Source: GCA-002793235 sp965267355
GTDB lineage: Bacteria; Bacteroidota; Bacteroidia; Flavobacteriales_E; Vicingaceae
Direction of reading: 5' to 3'
Length of the DNA stretch: 64,000 nucleotides
NCBI GenBank assembly: GCA_965267355.1
Contig: OZ253956.1
Coordinates: 248,001-312,000 of the forward strand
Made by a program: the position numbers and the translations under genes. The notes below the pieces were generated by a model. The model had not been told where the DNA came from, searched no databases, and saw only the letters and a program-made list of their open reading frames with translations. Each line of letters begins with the position of its first letter. The first letter of the stretch is position 1. Positions 9,126 to 18,347 of the stretch are shown in pieces.

Positions 9126-11045
9126 TTACTTGGTTAGTATAACTTTTTTGGAATAATTAAAATCTTTTCCTTTAACATTTACTATATATACTCCTTTTGG
9201 TTGATTAGCTATATTAATAGTAGTATAGTACTGATTATTTTCAACTTGTTGAGAATAAATTAAATTACCAAGTATATTATAAACTTCAATAATCTTTGTG
9301 TCCTCAGATTCTATGTTAAGTATTCCTTGTGTTGGATTTGGATAGATCTTAACCAACTCTTTTTCTATTTCTTCTTCAATTCCCACAGTTTGATAACACA
9401 ATTCAGGTGATATTGCAAAATTAATTTTTTTGTTCCATGATAAGGAGCTTTCCATAGCTGCCCATGTCAAATCAGACCATAACTCATAAGAATAAACAGT
9501 AGATGTTCCTTCTCCGTCAGCATTTGTGTAAAGAGCAACTGTATCTTGTGGAGAACCGTAATTTAACATTATTCCAACAAAATAGTAACTACCTGAGTTA
9601 ATTGTTGGAGGATTAGAAAAAGAAATATAAGTTTCCGTCAGTCCAGTATTTAAACTACTAATTGACACCGTTTCAGAAGTGATTATGTTTTGAGGTATTC
9701 CTCCTCCAAAACTCTGATCTGAAGCCCAAACCACAACATCTATTGTTCCGCTTCCTGATACATTCACAGCTTTTGAAAAAAGCATCTCTACACCTCTTAA
9801 AATTCGTTGCTGAGGATCTCCATAATAAAACTTTTCACACTTCGCTATATCCTGAAAACTATTATGTCCTGCAATCCATCCCCAAGGTGGGCTACCATCT
9901 GTATCAGGGTAATTACTTGGAGTATCAAAATCACCAATATGTGTATCAAAATCACATACCATAGGTTTACATACAGTAGAAGAATTTAACACCCCTCTTC
10001 TAGGTGAATTTTGCATTACCGCCATCATCCTTGCTTTCTGATCATTAGTAAACATTGTTAAACAAGCATCATCACTATAATCCATATAATTCATAAACAT
10101 ATCCCCACTATTAGAACAAGATGGGCTTGGATGAGTCGGACAACCAGCATTATCACTTGCCTGATCTGGCGTATCATTACAGTAATCACCGCTATTTCCA
10201 CAAGCTCCACCATCATCACCCCAAATATGTCTTAAACCTAACCAATGTCCAACTTCGTGAGTTGCAGTTCGTCCCAAAGGATAAGAGGATAATAAATTAC
10301 CTGTTCTACCAAATGCTTTATAGTACATAACAACACCATCAGTATTAGCAGCACCTCCAGGAGGAAGACCTGACAAACCAGAATTATCAGGAAATTGTGC
10401 ATAACCTAGTAGTTGTCCACCTGAACCTGTAGGTCCCATGTGAGCTACCCACATATTCAAATACCTATCAGGGTCCCACTGTGTGGCAGGTTTAATAGTT
10501 GAATTGAAGTACGTTTTTGTGTAACCGTCAGCTGTTTGTGTTGAAGCTGTATTATTGGCTCCAATTGAGGGAGCAGAAACTCTGTTCACACCTGGTTCAG
10601 CTAATGTATTTCCATTTGGATCTTCCGTAGCTAAACAAAAAGTAATACCACAATCAGCAGCTACAGACTGAAATACAAACGGAGTAGTTGAAAAATCTGA
10701 ATTAGTTTTAGAAAAGTCTTCGTTTAGAACATCTATTTGTGATTTAGCTTGTGCATAACTAATATTTCTTTCTTGCCCAACAGCTTCTCCAGAATTATGG
10801 ATAATATGGATTATAACAGGAATATTATAAGTGGTTTGTTTTGCTGTGCCATTTTGCACTTGCTGCTTATATGCTGCTACTTTAGGTGCTAACCATGCTT
10901 CAAAATCTTCTAAAGTACCGAGTTGAGGATGTATTTGCCTTAATTCAGCATCATTTTCCATTGTTGAACAACGCTCATATTTTATTTGGGCTATTATAGA
11001 TGACGTAAATAAAATACCTCCTAAAAAAATCACTATTTTTCTCAT
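9126..11045 (-). CDS. Secreted M43 (pappalysin/cytophagalysin) metalloprotease with T9SS type-A sorting domain
   Basis: This 639-residue secreted zinc protease has a signal peptide (1-19) and a catalytic domain of about residues 70-360. The metzincin motif is HEVGHWLGLRH (H263, E264, H267, H273), followed by the Met-turn NYMDY (M321). Many paired cysteines flank the active site, as in the M43B cytophagalysins. A central beta domain (about 370-550) follows. The end (about 565-639, KIYPNPTQGILNIE to KGVYIVNV and KKVILTK) is a typical T9SS type-A sorting domain, so the protein should be exported by the Sec system and then T9SS. Its promoter carries the same 26-bp palindromic element as the mini-LuxR gene at 13.7 kb, which suggests shared control by that locus. 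Confidence 0.93.
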   Translation of the reverse strand: MRKIVIFLGGILFTSSIIAQIKYERCSTMENDAELRQIHPQLGTLEDFEAWLAPKVAAYKQQVQNGTAKQTTYNIPVIIHIIHNSGEAVGQERNISYAQAKSQIDVLNEDFSKTNSDFSTTPFVFQSVAADCGITFCLATEDPNGNTLAEPGVNRVSAPSIGANNTASTQTADGYTKTYFNSTIKPATQWDPDRYLNMWVAHMGPTGSGGQLLGYAQFPDNSGLSGLPPGGAANTDGVVMYYKAFGRTGNLLSSYPLGRTATHEVGHWLGLRHIWGDDGGACGNSGDYCNDTPDQASDNAGCPTHPSPSCSNSGDMFMNYMDYSDDACLTMFTNDQKARMMAVMQNSPRRGVLNSSTVCKPMVCDFDTHIGDFDTPSNYPDTDGSPPWGWIAGHNSFQDIAKCEKFYYGDPQQRILRGVEMLFSKAVNVSGSGTIDVVVWASDQSFGGGIPQNIITSETVSISSLNTGLTETYISFSNPPTINSGSYYFVGIMLNYGSPQDTVALYTNADGEGTSTVYSYELWSDLTWAAMESSLSWNKKINFAISPELCYQTVGIEEEIEKELVKIYPNPTQGILNIESEDTKIIEVYNILGNLIYSQQVENNQYYTTINIANQPKGVYIVNVKGKDFNYSKKVILTK

Positions 11046-11070
11046 AACAGAGTTTTTAATTGTTATTCAA

Positions 11071-11118
11071 CAAATATCTATGAAAATAAAAGTTAACACA
11101 ATACTCATTTATGAGTAT
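11071..11118 (-). promoter_or_regulatory. Promoter of the M43 protease gene with LuxR-type palindromic operator
   Basis: The 18-bp palindrome ATACTCA-N4-TGAGTAT lies at 11101-11118. Reading on the minus strand it is followed by TGTGTTAA, giving a 26-bp block that matches 13640-13665 at 25 of 26 positions. TTG (11099-11101) overlaps the palindrome edge, and exactly 20 bases later GATATTTG (11071-11078) matches the Bacteroidota -7 box TAnnTTTG at 7 of 8 positions. The ATG is 25 bases further on. The palindrome centre is 31.5 bases upstream of the -7 box, the same distance as in the second copy. An activator site overlapping the -33 box is the simplest reading. Confidence 0.72.
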
Positions 11119-11120
11119 CT

Positions 11121-13604
11121 TTATATTATCTCTTTTTTAACACAGTAATTAATCAACTCTGTTGTATTGTATGTTCCAGTTTTTGCTAGTAATCTTCTTC
11201 TGTAAGTATCAACGGTATGTTTGGATATAAACATCTTTTCTGCTATGAGTTTACTTGGTAAACCTTGTTCTAAATAAGACAATACTTCTAACTCTCTTTG
11301 GGTAAAATTTTTCTTTTCCTTTCCGTTAATTTTCACCCCTATTACACACACATCATCTACTTGTTCTATCTCTCCTTTCCAATCGTTAAATTCTTGTTCT
11401 AATAGTTGTTTTTGTTTTTCCATAGAATGTGAGAAATTATCTAACAAACAATTTCTAAAGGTTGAGTACTTGTATTTTTTACCTTTCTCTCCTCCAAATT
11501 GATCGGCAAACCCATCACTAAATACATAGATGGCATCGCCTGGCTCTAATTGTATTTCTTGGGTTACAAACTCCACTTTATTGTCATAAGCACCAACGGG
11601 TTGCTTGGTAGCCTTATATTCTATTAATTGAAAATCATTGGTTTTTGTAATTTTTAAATCTTCAGCTACTTTGGTTTTAATGGAAGTAATTCTATACAAC
11701 GGATTATTAGCGCCTGAATAAAATATCTTTTTAGAAGATATATCCAAGGCACACAATGCTATATCCATTCCATCTTTTATGTCTTCTTCGCTTTTTTCAA
11801 AAGCGGTTAAAACTAACTCCGTTACTTTATCTAAAACCTGACCTGGTTCTATTAACTCAAATTCTTTAATAGCTCTGTTTAAAGCATTTGCACAAACAAC
11901 ACTTACCATAGCACCTGGCACTCCATGTCCTGTACAATCAGCTGCTGCAAAATAAACCAATGTTTTTTCTTTACCTTTTACTTTATAGGTAGCTGTTTCC
12001 ATCCAATAAAAATCTCCAGCTACTATATCTTTGGGTTTATAAAAAATAAAACTTTCGGTTAGCCATTCTTTTACCAATCGTGGTGGCGGCAATATGGCTT
12101 CTTGTATTCGCTTGGCATAGGTTATACTCTCTAAAATTTCTTTGTTTTTTTCTTCAACTATTACTTTTTGGGTATTGGCAATATCTCGTTGGTTTTCTAC
12201 TTCATCTTTTTGTTCTTCTATTATTAGTTTTTGCTGGCGAGTTACTCTAAGCCTATTAAACACAATAAATAAGAAGATGCCTGTTAAGCCCAAACCACCT
12301 GCTGTAGCATAACTAATTAATCGTTGCTTTTCTTCTTTTTCTTTTTCTATGGCTAACAATTTCTCATTTTCAGCATCATCTATTGCTTTTTGTTTCTCGT
12401 ATTCGTATTTAGCTTGTTGTCGTATAGCTGCTTTCTGATTCTTTTTATCGTTGATGCTATCCCTCATGGTAATGTGTAGCTTATACATTTTTATTGCCTG
12501 AGGAAACTTACCTTGCTGTTCTAATACACTACTTAACAGACCTGCTGCTTTTTGGATGATATCTGGAAAACCTATTTCTTGAGCGATTACCAATCCTTTT
12601 TCTCCATAAGTTAAAGCTTGTTCAATATTATTTTTAGACTGATAAATGGTTCCTATGTTTATGAAACTGATAGCTATCCCTTGCTTATGCCCAATTTCTT
12701 TGTAAACAGGTATACTACGCTTATAATAATCTAATGCAATATCAAGTTCACCCTTTTTCTTGTAAACAAATCCAAGATTGTTTAATCCAACAGCAATACC
12801 TCGCTTGTTATTAATACTTTCCTGTATTTCTAGACTTCGATGATAATTTTCTATAGCTTCACTTAATTGTCCTCTATTATCATATACAACACCAATATTA
12901 TTATATGCTAGAGCAACTCCTTCTTTATCATTAATCTCATCACATATTTTAAGATTTTTATTATAATATTCAAGAGCTTTTTCATTTTCTCCTTGATTGC
13001 TATAAACATAGCCTATATTATTAATAGCAATAGCAATTCTCTTTTTGTTTCCTACTTTTTCAAGAACCTTAAGGCTTTTAAAATAAAGTTCTAATGCTTT
13101 TGGAATATCCCCTTGATTATCATAAATAATTGCTATGTTATTCAATGTAGTTGCCATTCCTAATGTGTCATTTAGATTTTCATAAGTATTAAAACTTTGC
13201 TGATAATAAATTAAGGCCTTTGAGTAATTTCCCTGGATTTTATACATTAATCCAACATTGCTTGAGGTTCCAGCATAAACTTTTTTGTAATACGACTCTA
13301 TATCTTTTGACAACTCTTTTTTGAGATGTTCTTCAACAGTTTTGTACAACCATAAATTATATTTTGGCCAAACATTATCCCCCCAACTTTTCTCCACAAT
13401 AATATGAATCGCTTGCAATCTATTGCTGTCTGTTTTGGCTTCATGATAGACCATTAAACAACTATCAATTAATAATCGATCTTGTTCAAACAATTCATCT
13501 AAAATCAAACTATCCACCAAATAATAATCTTTTGGAGCAAATTTTTGAGCTAGAGTTATATTAACCCACATAACTATTAAAACAAATACTATTAATCTTT
13601 TCAT
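11121..13604 (-). CDS. Membrane TPR sensor fused to SpoIIE/PP2C phosphatase and LuxR DNA-binding domain
   Basis: The frame is open for 833 residues, and I place the start at the seventh codon (MKRLIVFVLIVMW), which begins the signal peptide. Numbering from the longer form: TPR repeats with a 40-residue period (about 115-390), a charged coil with YEYEKQKAIDDAENE, one membrane helix (about 438-456), a coiled coil (465-500), a SpoIIE-type PP2C domain (about 505-765) and a LuxR/GerE helix-turn-helix (772-833). The phosphatase acidic residues are all present (GDFYW D537, DCTGHG D562, GMDIAL D620, SDGFADQ D703, QVDDV D756/D757). The TPRs would be periplasmic and the phosphatase and LuxR cytoplasmic. 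PP2C sensors of this type are common in Bacteroidota. The fused LuxR domain would make it a membrane-tethered regulator. Its N-terminus resembles the hybrid kinase at 44.6-47.5 kb. Confidence 0.88.
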   Translation of the reverse strand: MKRLIVFVLIVMWVNITLAQKFAPKDYYLVDSLILDELFEQDRLLIDSCLMVYHEAKTDSNRLQAIHIIVEKSWGDNVWPKYNLWLYKTVEEHLKKELSKDIESYYKKVYAGTSSNVGLMYKIQGNYSKALIYYQQSFNTYENLNDTLGMATTLNNIAIIYDNQGDIPKALELYFKSLKVLEKVGNKKRIAIAINNIGYVYSNQGENEKALEYYNKNLKICDEINDKEGVALAYNNIGVVYDNRGQLSEAIENYHRSLEIQESINNKRGIAVGLNNLGFVYKKKGELDIALDYYKRSIPVYKEIGHKQGIAISFINIGTIYQSKNNIEQALTYGEKGLVIAQEIGFPDIIQKAAGLLSSVLEQQGKFPQAIKMYKLHITMRDSINDKKNQKAAIRQQAKYEYEKQKAIDDAENEKLLAIEKEKEEKQRLISYATAGGLGLTGIFLFIVFNRLRVTRQQKLIIEEQKDEVENQRDIANTQKVIVEEKNKEILESITYAKRIQEAILPPPRLVKEWLTESFIFYKPKDIVAGDFYWMETATYKVKGKEKTLVYFAAADCTGHGVPGAMVSVVCANALNRAIKEFELIEPGQVLDKVTELVLTAFEKSEEDIKDGMDIALCALDISSKKIFYSGANNPLYRITSIKTKVAEDLKITKTNDFQLIEYKATKQPVGAYDNKVEFVTQEIQLEPGDAIYVFSDGFADQFGGEKGKKYKYSTFRNCLLDNFSHSMEKQKQLLEQEFNDWKGEIEQVDDVCVIGVKINGKEKKNFTQRELEVLSYLEQGLPSKLIAEKMFISKHTVDTYRRRLLAKTGTYNTTELINYCVKKEII

Positions 13605-13639
13605 AAGCATAAAAATAGTCATCCTACTCTAAACAAAAT

Positions 13640-13687
13640 ATACTCACAAATGAGTATTGTGTTAATATCCTTGCTTTTCTACTTTTA
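13640..13687 (+). promoter_or_regulatory. Promoter of the mini-LuxR operon with LuxR-type palindromic operator
   Basis: The palindrome ATACTCA-N4-TGAGTAT at 13640-13657 continues into TGTGTTAA, the second copy of the 26-bp block seen before the metalloprotease gene. TTG (13657-13659), 20 bases, then TACTTTTA (13680-13687, 7 of 8 to TAnnTTTG) form a phylum-type promoter with the ATG 14 bases later. The site also lies between the divergent starts of the PP2C-LuxR sensor and the mini-LuxR gene, so it could control both directions. If transcription starts about five bases after the -7 box, the palindrome is centred near -43, typical of activators that touch polymerase. Confidence 0.72.
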
Positions 13688-13701
13688 GGCAAAACTTTTT
13701 T

Positions 13702-13902
13702 ATGGATAAATACCATTTTACAAAAAGAGAAAAAGATGTTCTAATTCTTTATGCACAAGGCAAAAAACATCAGGAAATAGCAGATGAACTATGCATATCG
13801 TTACATACCATGCGTACGCATTGGCGAAACATCAAAAATAAATCTGACATTAAAAACATGGCTGATGTTTTTCAATATGTAAATCATCATTTAAACAAGT
13901 AA
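13702..13902 (+). CDS. Stand-alone LuxR/GerE-type DNA-binding protein (66 residues)
   Basis: The whole protein is one LuxR helix-turn-helix. FTKREKDVLILYAQGKKHQEIADELCISLHTMRTHW carries the family landmarks: ExxVL, a G-x-x-xxEIA turn, and a recognition helix beginning at the IS-x-HT motif. There is no receiver, PAS, autoinducer or membrane domain, so it can only bind DNA or pair with another LuxR protein. The outer-membrane barrel gene follows after three bases, so the two are surely co-transcribed. Its promoter holds the palindrome described above, which suggests autoregulation, either by this protein or by the LuxR domain of the divergently encoded PP2C sensor. A second stand-alone LuxR gene lies at 44.2 kb. 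Confidence 0.9.
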   Translation: MDKYHFTKREKDVLILYAQGKKHQEIADELCISLHTMRTHWRNIKNKSDIKNMADVFQYVNHHLNK

Positions 13903-13905
13903 ATT

Positions 13906-14925
13906 ATGAATAAAATAAAACACTTAACAACTGTCTTTTTGAGCTTAGCAATATCAATTTATAGCTTTTCCCAATCATCAATCGGAAGTGGTTTATCTGC
14001 CTATACTCCAGGATTTGCAATTGGATTAGATACCAGAGCAAATTTTGATATTTCACCAAATATTGAAATTACACCTGGTTTAAATTATTACTTTTCAGGA
14101 AGTGCATTAATATTAAATGGAGATGTTCATTACCTTTTTGGTGATGCTACAACTTTAAATTATTATCCTTTAGCCGGATTAAGTTTTTATAAATATAATG
14201 GCGGTTCAACCATTCAACTAAACATTGGAGGAGGAGTTAAAAAACCCCTCAATGAAAATATATCAATTTTTGGAGAAGGAAAATTAGCTTTGAGTAGTAA
14301 TACTGGGTTTTTAATGACTGGTGGTCTATTATATAATTTAGGTGATGGCGGAAATTCATCATCAAAATCTCCAAAAGAAAAAAGCACAAAACAGCCTAAA
14401 GAAAAAGCTTCTTCTGACAATGAAACAAACCACAATCTATTTAAAAATGGTTTTTTTATAGATGGCTTAATTGGAACAGCTACTCTAAAAAGTACTGTGA
14501 ACTCTAATATTTTTAGAACAAGTTTTGGTTTTGCTGCAAAACTTGGGAATAAATGGTACAAAGGAAATGGAACTAATTCTAAATTTGGTTTCCAAGTAAT
14601 ATGGCTAAGAATGGGCTATTACACACATAAAGATGGGAATTCTGTTAGTACTTCACCTCTAAATTTTGGTTTTATATCAGTTCACAAATTAAACAGTAAC
14701 GTTGCACTAGAAGCAAACTTAAATACAGGCATTGCCACATACCATGACCTTGAACTTGAAGATGGAATTTTTGTTATTCCATTAAACCCATCGGTAAAAA
14801 TTAAATACAATTCACTAACCGCTGGAATTGATTTAGTACAATCAATAATGACTAGAGATGGTGATTTTGATGACGGTCAATCAAGTCAAACAATTTTCAG
14901 TCTAACAGCAGGATTGAAATTTTAA
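13906..14925 (+). CDS. Outer-membrane beta-barrel protein, two barrel-like halves
   Basis: This 339-residue protein has a signal peptide (about 1-22, ending YSFSQ). The first half (24-145) is rich in alternating strands (LNYYFSGSALILNGDVHYLFG, LGLL-type hairpins). A hydrophilic Lys/Ser/Pro linker (about 148-172) is followed by a second strand-rich half (180-339) ending in the aromatic-free strand IFSLTAGLKF. This fits a Bacteroidota porin-family or opacity-like barrel, but I do not recognise a named family. It is translated right after the mini-LuxR gene and so probably belongs to the regulon of the 26-bp element. A hairpin inside the end of mfd may terminate its transcript. Confidence 0.75.
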   Translation: MNKIKHLTTVFLSLAISIYSFSQSSIGSGLSAYTPGFAIGLDTRANFDISPNIEITPGLNYYFSGSALILNGDVHYLFGDATTLNYYPLAGLSFYKYNGGSTIQLNIGGGVKKPLNENISIFGEGKLALSSNTGFLMTGGLLYNLGDGGNSSSKSPKEKSTKQPKEKASSDNETNHNLFKNGFFIDGLIGTATLKSTVNSNIFRTSFGFAAKLGNKWYKGNGTNSKFGFQVIWLRMGYYTHKDGNSVSTSPLNFGFISVHKLNSNVALEANLNTGIATYHDLELEDGIFVIPLNPSVKIKYNSLTAGIDLVQSIMTRDGDFDDGQSSQTIFSLTAGLKF

Positions 14926-17900
14926 TCAGATAACAACTTTCTCATCACAAGCGATAGGGTTAAGCAACTCTATCGCTTTTGTCATTTTATCTACCCCATC
15001 ACAAACCAAAGTCAACTTCTCATTGCGTTCTTTCATTTTACAAGCTTTTGGGTTGTGCTGTATGTAATTTAATACTTTGGTAAATTTTGGAGATTGATAG
15101 TAAGGTGATTCTTGATTGGAAATGAAATAACCTATCATTTTTTGTTGTTTTAACACCAGTTTCTCTAAACCTATTTGCTTAGCAATCCATCTTAATCGTA
15201 TAGCATTAAACAACTCTTGGGTAGGCTTTGGTATCTCTCCAAACCTGTCAATTAAGCTTTCTTTTATTTCATCTAATTGTTCTTGATTTTCCACATTATC
15301 CAAATCACGATAAATGTTTAAACGCTCTCCTATATTAGTAATGTAAGCATCAGGTATTAATATTTCTAAATCGGTTTCCAACTGGCAATCTCTCACAAAA
15401 TCTTTGTTCTCTAATTCCTCTTTATAAAGATCTTTAAACTCGGTTTCTTTAAGTTCATCAATGGCTTCTTGTAGTATTTTTTGATACATATCAAAACCTA
15501 TTTCTGAAATAAAACCACTTTGCTCAGCTCCCAATAAATTTCCTGCACCACGAATATCTAAATCGCGCATTGCAATGTTAAAACCACTGCCCAAATCAGA
15601 GAACTGTTCAATGGCATTTAACCTTTTTCTAGCTTCGGGAGTTAAAGTGTGCATTGGGGGTGCCATTAAATAACAAAATGCTTTTTTGTTAGAACGCCCA
15701 ACTCTACCACGCATCTGGTGCAAATCGCTCAAACCAAAATGGTTAGCATTGTTAATGATAATGGTATTGGCATTAGGAATATCCAAACCAGATTCGATAA
15801 TTGTTGTTGCTACCAACACATCGAACTCTCCTTCTACAAAAGCCATCATTTTTTGCTCTAATTCATCGCCTTTCATTTGTCCATGAGCAGTTAAAACTTT
15901 TACATCAGGACACAATCGCTGAATCATTCCAGCAATTTCTTTGATGTTTTCAATACGATTATTCACCACAAAAACCTGTCCTCCTCTTGCGACTTCATAA
16001 GCAATAGCATCTCTAAAAACTTCCTCACTAAAAGTTACCAACTTGGTATCTACTGGTTGTCGGTTTGGTGGTGGTGTATGAATGTTAGATAAATCTCTAG
16101 CAGCCATTAACGAAAACTGTAGAGTCCTCGGTATTGGAGTTGCGGTAAGCGTTAGTGTATCCACATTTACTTTAATTGTTTTGAGCTTATCTTTTACTGA
16201 TACACCAAACTTTTGTTCTTCATCAATGATTAACAATCCTAAATCTTTAAAATTTACATCTTTACCGACAATTCGGTGTGTACCTATTAAAATATCAATT
16301 TCGCCTTTTGCTAGTTTTTCTAAGGTTTCTTTTTGTTGCTTTGGTGTTTTAAAACGGTTGATGTAATCTACATTACAAGGAAAATCTTTTAATCGTTTTT
16401 TAAAGGTTTTATAATGCTGTAAGGCTAAAATTGTAGTTGGAACTAGCACTGCTACTTGCTTACTATCTGCAACAGCTTTAAATGCAGCACGAATGGCTAC
16501 CTCTGTTTTTCCAAAACCTACATCTCCACAAACTAATCTATCCATAGGATATTCAGCTTCCATATCCTTTTTAATATCGTTAGTTGCCTTTAACTGATCT
16601 GGAGTATCTTCATAAATAAAAGAAGCCTCTAGTTCCGTTTGCAAGTAAGTATCTGGATTAAACTGAAAACCTTTTTTTGATTTACGCTCTGCATACAGCT
16701 TAATCAAATCAAAGGCAACTTCTTTTATTTTAGTTTTAGTTTTCTTTTTAAGGTTTTGCCATTTATTGGAACCTAGACGATTAACTACAGGAGGAGTACC
16801 ATCTTTACCCACAAACTTTGAAATTTTGTGCAAAGAGTGAATACTTACATAAAGTAAATCATTGTTGGAATAAACTATACGAATGGCTTCTTGTTGTTTG
16901 CCTTGAACATCAATTTTTTCTAACCCAGAAAATTTACCTACCCCATGATCAATATGTGTAATAAAATCACCTGGTTTTAACCCATGAATCTCTTTTAAGG
17001 TAAGCGCTTCTGTTTTTTTATTGTAACTACTTTTTAAGTTAAATTTTTGATAACGATTAAAGATTTGGTGATCAGTATAGCAAACCAATTTTTCATCTAA
17101 ATCTATAAATCCCTCGTGTACAGGGAGCAATATAGAGCTAACTTGCAACTCCTTACCAATGTCTTCAAAAATGTCATGTAAACGTTCTACTTGTTTACTG
17201 GTATCTGCCAATAAAACATTTATAAATCCTTCTGATTTTTTTGCCACAATATCATCGTGCAACATATCAAAATTCTTATTAAAGCTCGGCTGCGGTTTTT
17301 GGTTGAATTCAATTTTAAAATCAGCATCAAAAAAATATTGTGAACCAAATTCAATGGTGTTTTTTTGAGTTAACTCATCAATAAAATTTTCTTTAGAAGA
17401 AAATAAATCTATAGGCTTTAAGTGTTTTAAAGGAGAATTCTCTGCTTCTTTATAAGCTTCTAAGGCTCTTTCAAAATCTTTATTGATTCGCTCTAATGTT
17501 AACGTAACATTTTTAATCCAAACCAAACTATTTTTTGGTAAGAACTCTAAAAAGGTTTCACGTGTTTCTTTTATTAATGTGGTTTGAACATTCGGAATTA
17601 TTGAAACTCTTTTATACTCTTTAATGCTTAGTTGCGTAACAGGATCAAATGTTCTTATACTCTCTATATCATCTCCAAAAAACTCAATTCTATATGGATG
17701 ATTGTTAGAAAATGAAAACACATCAACTATACCTCCTCTAATTGAAAACTGACCTGGCTCTACCACAAAATCTTCACGCTCAAAACCATATTGGTAAAGC
17801 ACATCATTCAAAAAGTCAATCGAAATTTCATCGCCAACATTTATTCTGGTAGTATTTTTCTCTAAATTTCTTTTGGTTACCACCTTTTCTGACAACGCAT

Positions 17901-18279
17901 CAGGATATGTAATCACACATTTGGTGTTGCTCCTTTTAGAAAGCGCATTTAACACTTCCGCTCTAAGTAAAATATTAGAGTTATCGGTATCCTCAATTTG
18001 GTATGGTCTTCGGTATGAGCTTGGGAAAAACAACACTTTTTCATCACCAACAATACGCTGCATATCGTTGTAAAAATAAGCTGCTTCCTCTTTATCATTT
18101 AAAATGAAAACCTGATCTACCGGAAATTTAGAGAAAATACCATTGGCAATAAATGAAGCGGCTGAGCCCACCAATCCCTGAAAATGAACGTGAGACAATT
18201 CATTTTCGGATAAATGATGACAAATTTGTTGTGTTTTTGCCGAGTTAGCAAAAACAGCTTTCAACTCCATTGCTTTCAT
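14926..18279 (-). CDS. mfd: Transcription-repair coupling factor Mfd
   Basis: This 1117-residue ATPase removes RNA polymerase stalled at DNA lesions and recruits UvrA. It has the UvrB-homology N-terminal modules (about 1-400), the CarD-like RNA-polymerase interaction domain (GDFITHIDHGVGKFSGL), the superfamily-2 motor (Walker A CGDVGFGKTEVAIRAAF, Walker B LLIIDEEQKFGV, TLTATPIPRTLQ, the TRG region with QMRGRVGRSNKKAFCYL) and the C-terminal TRCF domain. The length is normal for Bacteroidota. The start could be this ATG or the one three codons later (MELKAVF). It ends directly against the stop of the convergent barrel gene. Confidence 0.97.
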   Translation of the reverse strand: MKAMELKAVFANSAKTQQICHHLSENELSHVHFQGLVGSAASFIANGIFSKFPVDQVFILNDKEEAAYFYNDMQRIVGDEKVLFFPSSYRRPYQIEDTDNSNILLRAEVLNALSKRSNTKCVITYPDALSEKVVTKRNLEKNTTRINVGDEISIDFLNDVLYQYGFEREDFVVEPGQFSIRGGIVDVFSFSNNHPYRIEFFGDDIESIRTFDPVTQLSIKEYKRVSIIPNVQTTLIKETRETFLEFLPKNSLVWIKNVTLTLERINKDFERALEAYKEAENSPLKHLKPIDLFSSKENFIDELTQKNTIEFGSQYFFDADFKIEFNQKPQPSFNKNFDMLHDDIVAKKSEGFINVLLADTSKQVERLHDIFEDIGKELQVSSILLPVHEGFIDLDEKLVCYTDHQIFNRYQKFNLKSSYNKKTEALTLKEIHGLKPGDFITHIDHGVGKFSGLEKIDVQGKQQEAIRIVYSNNDLLYVSIHSLHKISKFVGKDGTPPVVNRLGSNKWQNLKKKTKTKIKEVAFDLIKLYAERKSKKGFQFNPDTYLQTELEASFIYEDTPDQLKATNDIKKDMEAEYPMDRLVCGDVGFGKTEVAIRAAFKAVADSKQVAVLVPTTILALQHYKTFKKRLKDFPCNVDYINRFKTPKQQKETLEKLAKGEIDILIGTHRIVGKDVNFKDLGLLIIDEEQKFGVSVKDKLKTIKVNVDTLTLTATPIPRTLQFSLMAARDLSNIHTPPPNRQPVDTKLVTFSEEVFRDAIAYEVARGGQVFVVNNRIENIKEIAGMIQRLCPDVKVLTAHGQMKGDELEQKMMAFVEGEFDVLVATTIIESGLDIPNANTIIINNANHFGLSDLHQMRGRVGRSNKKAFCYLMAPPMHTLTPEARKRLNAIEQFSDLGSGFNIAMRDLDIRGAGNLLGAEQSGFISEIGFDMYQKILQEAIDELKETEFKDLYKEELENKDFVRDCQLETDLEILIPDAYITNIGERLNIYRDLDNVENQEQLDEIKESLIDRFGEIPKPTQELFNAIRLRWIAKQIGLEKLVLKQQKMIGYFISNQESPYYQSPKFTKVLNYIQHNPKACKMKERNEKLTLVCDGVDKMTKAIELLNPIACDEKVVI
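14949..14980 (+). terminator. Probable terminator embedded in the end of mfd
   Basis: Perfect 9-bp arms AAGCGATAG and CTATCGCTT enclose a 12-base loop and are followed by TT. On the plus strand this lies 23 bases after the barrel gene stop, inside the last codons of the convergent mfd gene. The T run is short (CTTTTG), so termination would be moderate. Confidence 0.55.
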
Positions 18280-18347
18280 GGGAACGTAAAATTAAGATTT
18301 AATCTACTTATTAATATTTATAGGGGTATTATTTTTAGTTTTGAGTT

